A DNA stretch of 64,000 nucleotides. Origin: Muribaculaceae bacterium. Its GTDB lineage: Bacteria; Bacteroidota; Bacteroidia; Bacteroidales; Muribaculaceae. Shown in pieces: positions 53,078-62,995 of this stretch; positions within the stretch are counted from its first letter, which is position 1, and each line of letters opens with the position of its first letter. The translations under genes were made by a program, and so were the position numbers. The stretch spans positions 62,001 to 126,000 of the forward strand of contig JAFYYI010000002.1 in assembly GCA_017557665.1 (NCBI GenBank). The letters are read 5' to 3'. The notes under the pieces were generated by a model. The model saw only the letters and a list, made by a program, of their open reading frames with translations. It was not told the DNA's origin and searched no databases.

Positions 53078-53100
53078 GATTCTATGCTTTATTTCAAGTG

Positions 53101-53131
53101 CAAAAATACTATTGTTAAGTCACTATGCCAA
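53101..53131 (-). promoter_or_regulatory. Promoter for the lipoprotein/LRR/serpin run
   Basis: The minus-strand TATTTTTG (53101-53108) and TTG (53129-53131) are 20 bp apart, an exact consensus pattern 24 bp from the ATG. Confidence 0.75.
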
Positions 53132-53160
53132 TACCCAAGGGTGTTTATCTCATCTCACAA

Positions 53161-53778
53161 TTAAAAGTGGTAGCCGATGGAGAGTTGGGCATTGCCGTTC
53201 CTGGCGTTACCGTCTTTATATAGCGGCACCAAGCCCAGGGTATAGCGGAGCTGAACAAAGACCTTTTCATTGAAATTGTAGGTTGCGCCAAGTCCGAGGC
53301 CGAAATCAAAGTTTCTATGATACATGTCGTGCTTTGCTTTCATCTTTATGCCATCCACTTCCCACTTATCAGTGTACTTGTCATAGACTTTAAAACCGAA
53401 TTGTGGACCCAGGTCAATGCTCAACGATTTGGTCACATAATACTTGAACATGACTGGAATGTTGATGTAATTAGTGTGATATGTCGTGGTCACATCACGT
53501 GGAGGATACTCGTTCATCCACAAATTCAAGTCACTCTCGGGGCGATTATGAGCAGCGAAAACCACCTCAGGAGCGATAGCAAACTTATTGCTGAAGCGGT
53601 ATTCCATGAACACACCTGCCTGGTAGCTCAATGCGCTTTCGTCGTTGATGTTTTTGCCCCATTGGTGGGTATAGTCCACGCCTATCTTGGGACCAAAAGT
53701 GAAAGTTTTCTGCGCCATGGCCGTTCCGGCGGCCATCAGCATGCACACGAGTGCAATCATTGTCTTCTTCATGATCAT
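53161..53778 (-). CDS. PorT-like outer-membrane beta-barrel protein
   Basis: A 205-residue exported barrel (signal 'MKKTMIALVCMLMAAGTAMAQ'). It shares order and many residues with the protein at 47851: 'FGPKIGVDYTHQWGKN', 'GVFMEYRFSNKFAIAPEVVF', 'INIPVMFKYYVTKSLSIDLG', 'VQLRYTLGLVPLY', and the C-terminal 'AQLSIGYHF'. The two flank the lipoprotein/LRR/serpin run like duplicated ends. It probably is an eight-strand barrel; ligand unknown. Confidence 0.85.
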   Translation of the reverse strand: MIMKKTMIALVCMLMAAGTAMAQKTFTFGPKIGVDYTHQWGKNINDESALSYQAGVFMEYRFSNKFAIAPEVVFAAHNRPESDLNLWMNEYPPRDVTTTYHTNYINIPVMFKYYVTKSLSIDLGPQFGFKVYDKYTDKWEVDGIKMKAKHDMYHRNFDFGLGLGATYNFNEKVFVQLRYTLGLVPLYKDGNARNGNAQLSIGYHF

Positions 53779-53809
53779 AAAAGATTCTATGTAATACAGT
53801 CTCTAATGG

Positions 53810-54622
53810 TTATTCTCCTGAAAGGCGGTTCAGGCTTGCCTCGATGATGGTGGAGATGCGGTCATCAGGTTTATCGACGGGAGGGAATTGACAGGCAAAA
53901 CGTATATATGTCTTGAGGAGATACAGTTGCTCGTCGGGCAGTGTAGTGTCGTAGTGATAGGCAATAAAACCGCCCAGCAGATAAGAGAATGCGAGATTGA
54001 TCCTTTCGGTCCCATCGTTGAATCTTGAAGTTACCACTCGCGCTAAACGGGATACCTGCTCATTGGAAAGCACCTTGTGATCCACAGCAGAGCAGACAAA
54101 GAATGTCCAAGGCTGAAAGCGCGTGAACGAGATGTCCAATACGCGGCCGTCTAATTCGACATACAGGTCCAAGGTTGCCTGCAAGCCACCCTTGCGTTTC
54201 ATCAGTTCGGCATATCCGTTGAAGTCTGCGATGGTTCCCAGAAAGCCTTTGTAAGCATCGTTGTAAGCCCCGAATATTGCATTATACGGGTAATTTGAGC
54301 AGGTTATGGCCAAATTCCGGGTTGACATGGCCTTCAACAAATCCGCGGGGATGTTGCACATGGCCACCATTTCCTCCATACTTTTGGCTTCGGTTTTGTG
54401 CTGATTCCAGTATCCAAAGTCATAACCTGGCCCCTGCAGCCCGCTGTCATCTATCGAAGGCGTCGGCCAGAAGGCAAAATCTTTAGTCCTGTCGTAATCG
54501 AACATGGGCAAATCCTGATTGTTGTCATAATCCATGGGCTGCATCGTTTCCTGCTCATCGGTCGTGCAGGCCGTCAGAGCCATCAAGGCCATCATTGCGA
54601 GTAATATCATTCTTGTTTTCAT
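53810..54622 (-). CDS. Lipoprotein of unknown function
   Basis: A 270-residue lipoprotein with 'MKTRMILLAMMALMALTAC' (Cys19) followed by acidic residues (TTDEQE), consistent with surface export. The mature part begins with a Tyr/Asp-rich disordered stretch (~25-75) and then a helical domain (~85-265) including 'LQATLDLYVELDGRVLDISF' and 'ERINLAFSYLLGGFIAYHY'. I do not recognise the family. It is 31 nt upstream of the barrel at 53161 and probably co-transcribed. Confidence 0.72.
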   Translation of the reverse strand: MKTRMILLAMMALMALTACTTDEQETMQPMDYDNNQDLPMFDYDRTKDFAFWPTPSIDDSGLQGPGYDFGYWNQHKTEAKSMEEMVAMCNIPADLLKAMSTRNLAITCSNYPYNAIFGAYNDAYKGFLGTIADFNGYAELMKRKGGLQATLDLYVELDGRVLDISFTRFQPWTFFVCSAVDHKVLSNEQVSRLARVVTSRFNDGTERINLAFSYLLGGFIAYHYDTTLPDEQLYLLKTYIRFACQFPPVDKPDDRISTIIEASLNRLSGE

Positions 54623-54682
54623 ATCTCTATTGTTTTTATTTGTTGGTTGTCAAAATAACTCATAACTGCTAATTCCTAACTG

Positions 54683-57343
54683 CTAGTTGACAGTTTCTTG
54701 GGTGCGTTGCAGTGTGGCGTCGTTGCCGCTGCGGCGCTTGAACGGGTTGTTGATGGTGTTGAATGTCCATCTGACCATGAGCGAGACGCTACGAGTGTCG
54801 TTATGGATGTCGGTGCTGTTGAACACGTTCACGTATTGGGTCTCGTTGCGGGTGCACATGCTGCGCTTGAACACGTCATTGAAGTTGGCGCCCAGGGTGA
54901 GCCTGTCGCCGAGCAAGCGCGCCATCACGCTCAGGTTCAGTCCCAGCCTCGAATTGCAACGGGTGCTGCTGCCCGAGGTCCAGGGTGTGGAATACAGCAG
55001 GTCGCACCCCAGCATCACATGCTGCGAGAGGTTGTACTGAAGGTTGCCATGCAGCACGGCAAACGGCCTGCTATCAATCTCGTCCCGTCCCAACGAGGGC
55101 ACGGGAATGCGGGGCCATGTGCCCGACGCCAGCAAGAAGACGTTGAAATATCTGTTGCTGTAGGAATAATCCAGGTCGAGGCTCAGGGCATGGATGCGAC
55201 CGATGTTGATGGGGCTCTGGAGCAAGGCTCCTGAGCTTAACAACTGATGTACAGTCTGGATGGCATTGTCCACACGGTTGTAGGACAGCTGGGCCGCAAA
55301 ATGCTTATATTGTGCCGTCAGGGCAAAGCGGTCGGTCGCCGTGGGGCGCAACTCGGGATTGCCCGTGGCGATGTCATCAGCGCCCAGATAGATGATATTG
55401 GGCGACAGGTTATTGTACGGCAAATTCTCTTGCGAGGAATAGCCCGTCATGAACTCAGAGCTTGACAAGAAGGAATAACCCAGGCTGTTGTACGGCAACA
55501 CGTTAAAGTAGAATGTGGTGCGCAACTGGTTGTAGGACGGGCGCACGAGCGTGCGGCGATAGCTGGCCATGAGGTCCAGGTCGTCGTTCACGCGATAGCC
55601 CACCTTAACGCTCGGCAACAGGTCATGATAGGTTTTCTCATAACGGATAACGACGTCCTGACGCGTTCTGGTGAAGTCATACTCGTAGCGCAACCCCAGG
55701 TTCAACCGCCAGCGATTCCATTGCTTGCTCAGCGCATAATAGGCCGAGGTCCAATAGTTGTTGCGTTTGCTTCGCTGGATATCGCCCTCTTTCTCTACTT
55801 CGCTGAAATTATTTGCGTTGCCCCATTCCAGCCCCGTCTTGTGTTCCCAACCTCGGGTGACAAAATCATATTTTGCCGTGGCAGTACTGATCTCATAGTC
55901 GTTGTAATAGTCTATCGTTTGGGGGGCTAGGCCAGGGCTCAGGACGTCCTGTCGATTGGACTGCCAGGATAAAGCACGGTCGTAGATAAGCAGCAGTCGG
56001 GAATCGTCGGTGCGGTGCCACGAGTAGCTGGCCGAAATGCTCTGGTGGTCTGACCTCAAGGCCATGTCACACTGTTTATTTGTCAGGATGTTGACGAAAC
56101 CATGGTTATTCTTGCGTGACGAGTGCAGGTCAATACCTGTCTTGCTGAAATCACCACTGAATTGAACACCCAGGACGCTCTTGGGGGTGAAGGCATAGTT
56201 GATCCCGGCGAACACACGGTAGTTGTCTCCGCTGCCCTGATAGCTCGTGGTGTCGTTTTTCACGCCACGGCCATAGGCATGGGTATATTGCATGTTGTAA
56301 CTGCGGGAATAGTTGCGGCTGTAACCCAGCGAGACGTTGCCCGACAGCTTGTTATACTTGCCGTCAATCGTCAGGGTCGTGGCGTTGGACACCTTGTGCT
56401 TGAAGTCCAGCACCTCGGTAAGGCTGGCGCCCAGGTGGTTCTTGATGGAACTGTGCGTGTATAACTTGATGACTGCATCGGCGGTGGAGGCATATTGCGC
56501 ATCGGGGTCGCGGATGATTTCGACGCGCTTGATGTCTTTGGAACTCAAAGCCCTGAGTTCCGACCTGTTGGTGACGCGGCGGTCATTGACATACACCTCG
56601 GCTGTACTGCGCCCGATAACCGAGATGCCGTCACCCGCATCGACCATGATACCCGGGGCCCATCGCAACAGGTCCAGCGCATTGCCCGCATTACCCATGA
56701 TGGTGCCGTCGATGCTGTAGATGGTATAATTGGTCCCGTCGCGCGCCACCTGCATGATGGGCGCAATGACAACGGTTTCCTGTAGCCTGGTAATCTCGGG
56801 TTCCATCTTGATGGTACCGATTCTCACCGTCTTACAAGGCTTATACACAGTCTTGTAACCCACATGGCTGATGCGGGCAATGACCTTTTCACGCTCAACA
56901 GGAATGACAAAGATGCCGCTGGCATTGCTCACGCCATGGGTGAGCAGGGTGGAATCCCGAGGGTCCATCACGATGACGTTGGCATACTCCAGCGGCTGCC
57001 CTTTCTCATCAACGAGACGACCGATAAGGCGGCGGTCGGTCTTGTGGGTACATTCCACATAAATCTCGTGTTTGTCGTTGACGGTCATCGCGATAGGGTA
57101 GAAGCCGATGAGTTGGCGGATGGCATCAGGGACGCTCTTGCCTCTCACGTCGGCAGTGACACTGAAGTCCTCGAGTTCGTTGAAGATGAACACGATGCGG
57201 TAACGGTCGGTTTGGCCTTGCAGATACTTCAGCGCCTCGCTCATCGAGACCCGATTGAAGCGATGCGTGATCTGTTGTGCATCGACGCCTAAGGCCACGG
57301 CACAACCGATGAGGAATAATATCAATAGCCGCAGTCTCATCAT
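54683..57343 (-). CDS. TonB-type outer-membrane receptor with STN domain
   Basis: An 886-residue exported protein (signal ending 'GVDA'). An STN secretin/TonB short N-terminal domain occupies ~25-80 ('SMSEALKYLQGQTDRYRIVF'), then a carboxypeptidase-regulatory-like domain (~110-180; 'GRLVDEKGQPLEYANVIVMD'), a plug domain (~190-300; 'GNALDLLRWAPGIMV') and a large barrel to the C-terminus. STN plus the adjacent anti-sigma and ECF sigma genes is the classic trans-envelope signalling set, in which substrate binding releases the sigma factor. Its ATG overlaps the anti-sigma stop by 4 nt. No SusD partner is present. Confidence 0.88.
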   Translation of the reverse strand: MMRLRLLILFLIGCAVALGVDAQQITHRFNRVSMSEALKYLQGQTDRYRIVFIFNELEDFSVTADVRGKSVPDAIRQLIGFYPIAMTVNDKHEIYVECTHKTDRRLIGRLVDEKGQPLEYANVIVMDPRDSTLLTHGVSNASGIFVIPVEREKVIARISHVGYKTVYKPCKTVRIGTIKMEPEITRLQETVVIAPIMQVARDGTNYTIYSIDGTIMGNAGNALDLLRWAPGIMVDAGDGISVIGRSTAEVYVNDRRVTNRSELRALSSKDIKRVEIIRDPDAQYASTADAVIKLYTHSSIKNHLGASLTEVLDFKHKVSNATTLTIDGKYNKLSGNVSLGYSRNYSRSYNMQYTHAYGRGVKNDTTSYQGSGDNYRVFAGINYAFTPKSVLGVQFSGDFSKTGIDLHSSRKNNHGFVNILTNKQCDMALRSDHQSISASYSWHRTDDSRLLLIYDRALSWQSNRQDVLSPGLAPQTIDYYNDYEISTATAKYDFVTRGWEHKTGLEWGNANNFSEVEKEGDIQRSKRNNYWTSAYYALSKQWNRWRLNLGLRYEYDFTRTRQDVVIRYEKTYHDLLPSVKVGYRVNDDLDLMASYRRTLVRPSYNQLRTTFYFNVLPYNSLGYSFLSSSEFMTGYSSQENLPYNNLSPNIIYLGADDIATGNPELRPTATDRFALTAQYKHFAAQLSYNRVDNAIQTVHQLLSSGALLQSPINIGRIHALSLDLDYSYSNRYFNVFLLASGTWPRIPVPSLGRDEIDSRPFAVLHGNLQYNLSQHVMLGCDLLYSTPWTSGSSTRCNSRLGLNLSVMARLLGDRLTLGANFNDVFKRSMCTRNETQYVNVFNSTDIHNDTRSVSLMVRWTFNTINNPFKRRSGNDATLQRTQETVN

Positions 57344-58002
57344 TGATTGGCCATCATATTGTTCTGGGTAATCACGAGTTGATCACCATCGAGCTTGACG
57401 CTGAATGCCTCGAAGTTGTTGAGCATCTCAACGACTTCGTCGAGGGTGAAATCGGGTTCCCACTTATAGTATAACCGCAGTGAGCGCACCTCGTCGCCAT
57501 GCCACTGGGGCTGGACGTTGTAGTGTGCTGCAAGGTCATTGATGATCTGCTCCAGCGGCACATCATCATACAGGTGGGCCTGAGGCTTGTCCGCCTCGGT
57601 ATCAATGGCGCTGGCTGTCCTGTCGCTCACTTGCGAATTTAAGTTGGGAGTGGTGCTTTCAACGGTTTCGGATTGATGAGTATGAGCAAAATGGGAATAG
57701 ATGGCCGCGGCAGCTAGCCCGAAGACTGCTAGGACGACAGCAGCGGCAGCAATTTTTCTCCAATCAAAGGGCTTGACAGCGTGAGCATGATGGGCTGCAG
57801 CAAAGCGTTCCCATTCCTGGTCAACCGTTTCGGCCGTGAATTCCTGATTGACCTGCTCTGCGTCAAGGGCACTGCGCGTCTTGCACATCATCTCATAGAG
57901 CGATGCACACTCACTGTCGGCGAGGATTTCCCGCCATTGCTCATCGGTATATTGTCCCGGATCGTCCATCATGCGGAACAGTAAATCGGTCTTTTCCATC
58001 AT
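57340..58002 (-). CDS. FecR-like anti-sigma factor
   Basis: A 220-residue single-pass membrane protein. The cytoplasmic part (~1-85) has the charged helices expected to bind sigma. One membrane segment lies at ~90-106 ('AAAVVLAVFGLAAAAIYSHF' region). The periplasmic tail ends with a DUF4974-type beta domain ('QIINDLAAHYNVQPQWH', 'LDEVVEMLNNFEAFSVKLDG') that would meet the receptor's STN domain. The classical FecR core domain is short or absent, so it is a minimal version. It is translationally coupled to the receptor gene. Confidence 0.82.
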   Translation of the reverse strand: MMEKTDLLFRMMDDPGQYTDEQWREILADSECASLYEMMCKTRSALDAEQVNQEFTAETVDQEWERFAAAHHAHAVKPFDWRKIAAAAVVLAVFGLAAAAIYSHFAHTHQSETVESTTPNLNSQVSDRTASAIDTEADKPQAHLYDDVPLEQIINDLAAHYNVQPQWHGDEVRSLRLYYKWEPDFTLDEVVEMLNNFEAFSVKLDGDQLVITQNNMMANQ

Positions 58003-58165
58003 CCCAAAGATTTTGTGAGACTCCTATATATTAGCTAGAGTTGGATTTTGAATGATTTTTGAGCAGATTTTGTCTTAGCTTCGCAGGAGCATAGCAAACT
58101 ATGGTCCAAGAAGATGAGGCAAAATCTGCCAAAAAGCAGCAAAATACAGCCAACACTAATCATAA

Positions 58166-58672
58166 TCATTTCGATAATTTATAGGTGTCCCGTAAAGTTA
58201 AACGTAATTGATTGAGGGCATTGCGCAGATGCTTGTAGATTGTCGTCTCGCTGACTTGCAGCCGTGTGGCAATCTCCTTGAACGTCAATCCATACCTGTA
58301 GTGGAGCAAGATGATTTCACGGCATACGGGCGGTGTGAGCTGGCTGATGCCATTCTGCAACGCTTTGATCTCGTTTTCAAACGCCTCGCTGTCACTGGTG
58401 TTCACGTCATCTATCGGATAGTCTCGCATGGCGCGCTCCCGTGTGTCATGACTGCGCATCACATTCAGGCAACCATTGCGAACGCACGATAACAAGAATG
58501 CACCCGCCTTGCCGCTATCGAAACGGATGTCACCGTCCAGTAACCGGGCAAAGACATCATGCACGACATCCCTGCTCTCCTCCTCGTCATGCAACATCAT
58601 GAATGCCAGGCGATACATCGCTTGGTAATGCTCCTTGAACAACGATTCGATATGTCGTGTCTTATCCTCCAT
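58166..58672 (-). CDS. ECF-type RNA polymerase sigma factor
   Basis: A 168-residue sigma factor. Region 2 is seen at ~10-75 ('HYQAMYRLAFMMLHDEEESRDVVHDVFARLL', abridged) and region 4 at ~110-160 ('CREIILLHYRYGLTFKEIATRLQVSETTIYKHL', abridged) with its helix-turn-helix. It is 164 nt upstream of the anti-sigma gene in the same direction. Target promoters probably include the receptor operon, which is inference. Confidence 0.93.
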   Translation of the reverse strand: MEDKTRHIESLFKEHYQAMYRLAFMMLHDEEESRDVVHDVFARLLDGDIRFDSGKAGAFLLSCVRNGCLNVMRSHDTRERAMRDYPIDDVNTSDSEAFENEIKALQNGISQLTPPVCREIILLHYRYGLTFKEIATRLQVSETTIYKHLRNALNQLRLTLRDTYKLSK

Positions 58673-58727
58673 TCACTATATAGAAACGCGAAAACCGATT
58701 TACTAAACCCCAAACAGCATTTTTTTC

Positions 58728-58763
58728 TAAAAACTGCGACCGCCCACACTAAGCGAGCGGTCG
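58728..58763 (-). terminator. Terminator of the ABC exporter operon
   Basis: CGACCGC/GCGGTCG stem (58737-58743, 58757-58763) followed on the minus strand by a TTTTT run. Confidence 0.8.
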
Positions 58764-58790
58764 ATAGCTATTTCCACACAAAGGACCGGA

Positions 58791-60707
58791 TCAACTGATT
58801 TCGCCACCGGTATAGAGCTGGTAGTACTTGCCCCTGGCGGCAAGAAGTTCGTCGTGGGTACCGCGCTCGATAATGCGGCCCTTCTCGAGGACGATGATGC
58901 AGTCGCTGTTACGGACGGTGGACAGGCGATGGGCGATGACAAAGGTCGTGCGACCTTGCATCAACGAGTCCATGCCACGCTGCACGAGGGTCTCGGTACG
59001 GGTATCGATGCTGCTGGTCGCCTCGTCGAGGATGAGGACAGGTGGGTCGGCAACTGCAGCACGGGCAATGGCAAGCAACTGGCGCTCACCTTGGCTCAGG
59101 TTGCCGCCGTCGGCATCAAGAATCGTCTGGTAGCCATTGCTCAAGCGGCGGATGAAACCGTCGGCATTGACGAGTTTGGCAGCCTCAATGCAATCCTGGT
59201 CCGAGGCATCCAGCCTGCCATAGCGGATGTTGTCGAGGACTGTCCCTGTAAAGAGACGTGTCTCCTGCAGCACCATGCCCAAACTGTGCCTGAGGTCTTG
59301 CTTGCTTATGTCATTAATGCTGATACCGTCATACAGTATCTTGCCATCCTGGATGTCGTAGAAGCGGTTGATGAGGTTGGTAATTGTCGTTTTGCCGGCT
59401 CCTGTACCACCCACAAAGGCAATCTTCTGGTCGGGCATGGCATCGATGTCGATGTCAAAGAGCACCTGCTTCTCCTCGTTGTAACCGAAGTCCACATCAT
59501 TAAACTTAACGCCGCCATTCACCTGCTGATACTTGAAGGTGCCGTCAGGCTGCGGTATTTTCCAAGCCCACACGCCAGTGCGCTTCTTGCAGGGAATAAG
59601 CATGCCTCGTCCGTCGTGGCCGGCATTGACCATGGTCACCTGGCCATGATCGGCCTCGACGGGCTCGTCACAGATCTTGAAGATGCGGTCGGCGCCAACC
59701 GATGCGTTGAGCACACTGTTGATTTCCTGGCTGATGCTGGCAATGGGGCGTGCGAAGCTCTTATTAAGCGTGAGGAAGGCCACCAACGTGCCCAGCGTCA
59801 TTCCGCTGTGACCGCTAATGATAAGGGCTGCACCCAAGACACCCATCAGTACATAGCTCAAGTGACCCAGGTTACCGTTAACGGGCATGACAATGTTACC
59901 GATGCGGTTAGCGTCATAGGTGTTGCTGCGCAACTCCTCGTTAATCGTCTCAAACTGCTCAATGGCCTTGTCCTCATGGCAGAAGACCTTGACCACCTTC
60001 TGGCCTGTCATCATCTCCTCAATGAAGCCGTTGACCTCGGCAAGTTTCTGCTGCTGCACGCGGAAGTGTTTGCGGGACCTCTTGCCCAGGTATGCCGTCG
60101 ACCAAGCCATGATGAGCGCCATCACAATCGAGAGAATGGTCATGGGCACACTCATCACAATCATGCTGGCAAAGGTGATTCCCAAGGTAATCAGCGAGTT
60201 AAATGCCTGGGGAAGGCTATGGCTGATCATTTGACGCAGGGTATCCACATCATTAGTATAGGTGGACATCACACCGCCATGGGCATGCGTGTCAAAATAC
60301 TTGATTGGCAGAGACTCCATGTGGTCAAATGTGCTGGTGCGCAGCTTGAGCATCGTGCCTTGGCTGACGTTGATCATCAGGCGGCTGTGAAGATAGGAAC
60401 ACAGGGCACCGAATACGAGCACGATACCCAGTTTGAGCAGCGTCTGAGCCAATGGCCCGTAATCGGGATGAGCCTGACCCATCAGCGGTGAGATATAGTC
60501 ATCGATAAGGGTGCGCGTGAATAGGGTAGAGGCTAGGGTAGTGCAAGCAGTTACCACAATACATGCCGCCACAGCCACGAAAGAGAACTTGTAGTTCTTC
60601 ATCACAAAGGCAAATAGCCTTAACAAGGTACTGCGCTTGTTCACTCCTGTTGTGTCCACCACAACATTGCGTCCGGGTCCTCGTCCGGGTCCTCCTGGCA
60701 TTCTCAT
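58791..60707 (-). CDS. ABC exporter half-transporter, subunit B
   Basis: A 638-residue protein with six membrane helices (~30-330) and an ATPase domain. Walker A is 'GGTGAGKTTITNL' near 430, signature 'LSQGERQLLAIARA' near 530, Walker B 'VLILDEATSSID' near 552 with the catalytic Glu, and the H-loop His in 'IAHRLSTVRN'. Consensus site residues are intact. A ~40-residue insert (~345-390) with Gly/Lys and aromatic residues precedes the ATPase. Its ATG overlaps the partner gene's stop by 4 nt, so the two form a heterodimer. Confidence 0.93.
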   Translation of the reverse strand: MRMPGGPGRGPGRNVVVDTTGVNKRSTLLRLFAFVMKNYKFSFVAVAACIVVTACTTLASTLFTRTLIDDYISPLMGQAHPDYGPLAQTLLKLGIVLVFGALCSYLHSRLMINVSQGTMLKLRTSTFDHMESLPIKYFDTHAHGGVMSTYTNDVDTLRQMISHSLPQAFNSLITLGITFASMIVMSVPMTILSIVMALIMAWSTAYLGKRSRKHFRVQQQKLAEVNGFIEEMMTGQKVVKVFCHEDKAIEQFETINEELRSNTYDANRIGNIVMPVNGNLGHLSYVLMGVLGAALIISGHSGMTLGTLVAFLTLNKSFARPIASISQEINSVLNASVGADRIFKICDEPVEADHGQVTMVNAGHDGRGMLIPCKKRTGVWAWKIPQPDGTFKYQQVNGGVKFNDVDFGYNEEKQVLFDIDIDAMPDQKIAFVGGTGAGKTTITNLINRFYDIQDGKILYDGISINDISKQDLRHSLGMVLQETRLFTGTVLDNIRYGRLDASDQDCIEAAKLVNADGFIRRLSNGYQTILDADGGNLSQGERQLLAIARAAVADPPVLILDEATSSIDTRTETLVQRGMDSLMQGRTTFVIAHRLSTVRNSDCIIVLEKGRIIERGTHDELLAARGKYYQLYTGGEIS

Positions 60708-62470
60708 GATCGGGCCTCCTTTCTGTTGTCTTGGGGTTTGTCAAAGTCTCCTCCGGCTTCCTCTTGGATAGCGCAGATTTCCTGATATATCCTGCACGAC
60801 TTGAGCAGGTTGTCGTGGGTATCAAAGCCTGCAATCTTACCATTATCAAGTACCAGGATGCGGTCACAGTCCTTGATACTGCTTATACGTTGGGCGATGA
60901 TGAGTTTTGTCATGTCGGGCAAATGCTCACGCAGGGCAGCACGGATGCTGGCATCAGTGGCATTGTCACAGGCACTTGTGCTGTCGTCCAGCACCATGAC
61001 CTTGGGGTTCTTCAGCAAGGCACGGGCGATGCAAAGGCGTTGTTTCTGGCCGCCAGACACATTTGAACCGCCTTGTTCTATGCGGGTCTCGTAACCATCG
61101 GGCATCTCCATGATGAAATCATCGGCACAGGCCACACGGCAAGCCTGACGACATTGTTCGAGCGTGGCGTTCTCGTCTCCCCAACGCAGGTTGTCAAGGA
61201 TGGTACCCGAGAAGAGGACATTCTTTTGCAACACAACGGCTACGCTGTTGCGCAATGCTGTCAGGTCATAAGTTGTCACGTCCTTGCCGCCAATCATCAC
61301 GCTGCCCCTGGAGGCATCATACAAGCGGCTCACAAGATTGATGAGCGACGACTTGCCGCTACCGGTGCCGCCTATCAAGCCGATGGACTCTCCGCTCTTA
61401 ATATGGATATCTATATTATTGAGCGCATACTCACCACTGCCGCCCTTATAAGCGAAATAGACCTTATTAAAGGCAATGCTGCCGTCGGGAATAACGGTGT
61501 CGGCATTCTCGGGATTCACAATATCCGGAATTTCGTCAATCACCTGAGCCACACGCTCTCCGCTAGCAATACTTTGAGTAATGGTCACAAAAATCATGCT
61601 GAGCATCATCAGTGACATCAGGATTGTCATCACATAGGTGAACAACGATGTCAGCTGACCGGTAGTCAGGCTGCCTCCAACAACAAACTGAGCACCAAAC
61701 CACGAGATGGCAATGATGCAACCATAGACCACCAAATTCATCACAGGCCCGTTGAGGGCCATTAGGCTTTCGGCCTTCACATTGAGGTCATAGAGACGTC
61801 TGGCTGCTTTCCAGAATTTGCTCTTCTCGTAATCCTCACGAACGAATGCTTTCACGACTCGAATGCCGGAGACGTTCTCCTGAACAACGCCATTCAGCAC
61901 ATCATACTGCTTGAATACCAGAGCAAACATCTTGGAGACCTTGGTGATGATGACAGCCAAAATCAAGCCCAACAGCACACTGGCGATAATGAAGATGAGG
62001 CTGAGCTGCGGACTGATGACGAAACACATCACAATGCTGGATAACAGATTGAACGGTGCTCGCACCGACGTGCGGATAATCTGCTGATAGGCATTCTGCA
62101 GGTTGGTCACGTCGGTCGTCATGCGGGTCACCAGGCCAGATGTACTGTACTTGTCGATGTCACTGAAAGCAAAACGCTGGATATTCTTGTACATCGCATC
62201 GCGCAGGTTGCAGGCAAATCCCGAAGAAGCAAATGAAGCATATCTGCCTGCCATGATTGCCGCCATCATACTCATAAAAGCCATGACAACCATGATCAAG
62301 CCATACTTATAAACGCTGGGCATGTGTCCCGCACTGATGCCGTTATCAATAAGCTTGGCTGTCACATAGGGGATGAGCACGTCAAGCACAACCTCAAGCA
62401 TAATAAAGACAGGTGTCAGCAATGACGCCGTTTTATACTGCTTGACTTGTTTAAGTAGAGTTTTTATCAT
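60704..62470 (-). CDS. ABC exporter half-transporter, subunit A with degenerate site
   Basis: A 588-residue partner with the same layout. Walker A 'GGTGSGKSSLINL' and signature 'VSGGQKQRLCIARA' are intact, but the Walker B Glu is Asp ('VMVLDDSTSACD') and the H-loop His is Gln ('IIAQRISSIKD'). This matches heterodimeric exporters with one catalytic and one degenerate ATP site (of the TM287/288, TmrAB or BmrCD kind). Substrate may be a drug, lipid or peptide. A -7 box (62512) is the best promoter candidate. Confidence 0.93.
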   Translation of the reverse strand: MIKTLLKQVKQYKTASLLTPVFIMLEVVLDVLIPYVTAKLIDNGISAGHMPSVYKYGLIMVVMAFMSMMAAIMAGRYASFASSGFACNLRDAMYKNIQRFAFSDIDKYSTSGLVTRMTTDVTNLQNAYQQIIRTSVRAPFNLLSSIVMCFVISPQLSLIFIIASVLLGLILAVIITKVSKMFALVFKQYDVLNGVVQENVSGIRVVKAFVREDYEKSKFWKAARRLYDLNVKAESLMALNGPVMNLVVYGCIIAISWFGAQFVVGGSLTTGQLTSLFTYVMTILMSLMMLSMIFVTITQSIASGERVAQVIDEIPDIVNPENADTVIPDGSIAFNKVYFAYKGGSGEYALNNIDIHIKSGESIGLIGGTGSGKSSLINLVSRLYDASRGSVMIGGKDVTTYDLTALRNSVAVVLQKNVLFSGTILDNLRWGDENATLEQCRQACRVACADDFIMEMPDGYETRIEQGGSNVSGGQKQRLCIARALLKNPKVMVLDDSTSACDNATDASIRAALREHLPDMTKLIIAQRISSIKDCDRILVLDNGKIAGFDTHDNLLKSCRIYQEICAIQEEAGGDFDKPQDNRKEARS

Positions 62471-62511
62471 CTTAAATATACTTGAAAGAGAGTGAGACCA
62501 ACAAAATTACA

Positions 62512-62519
62512 AACTTTTA
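62512..62519 (-). promoter_or_regulatory. -7 box for the ABC exporter operon
   Basis: TAATTTTG on the minus strand, 42 bp from the ATG; no -33 TTG at the proper spacing. Confidence 0.45.
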
Positions 62520-62995
62520 TCGGTATTTCAATCAAGAGTAATATAAATTAGACAAAAAACGGGAAAAACACGTGAAAATAGGGTAGAATTAGTATACTTA
62601 ATCTTTACATTAAGCTGTTATAGTTATTTAACTAATACACAAGTATTTAACTATTAAAAATTTGGCAAAAATACTATCAAAATAGACCCTTAGAACCTGA
62701 TTTAAACATTTTGTGCTTACAATTTATAAAAACAAATAAGAATTATATTAAATTGTTAGTTTAAAAATTATATATTATTCTATTAATAATGTGCTACTTA
62801 ATTAATAAATTAAATTATTACATGACTTGATTTCTCACTATTTGACGATTCTTCATTCAATGAGAGGAAAAACGTGATACATTTCAACAATTAAATTTTG
62901 TTTCTTTACTTCAATCTTATTCAGACAATAATCTGATGTTTAGAGGATTAGTCATTAGTACGGAAAATTCTTCTTGATAATGATCATGCTTCTAT

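Noticed and set aside
58854..60491. A 545-codon plus-strand open frame
   Set aside because: It is antisense to the ABC exporter subunit with intact Walker motifs; long reverse frames are expected from this codon usage.
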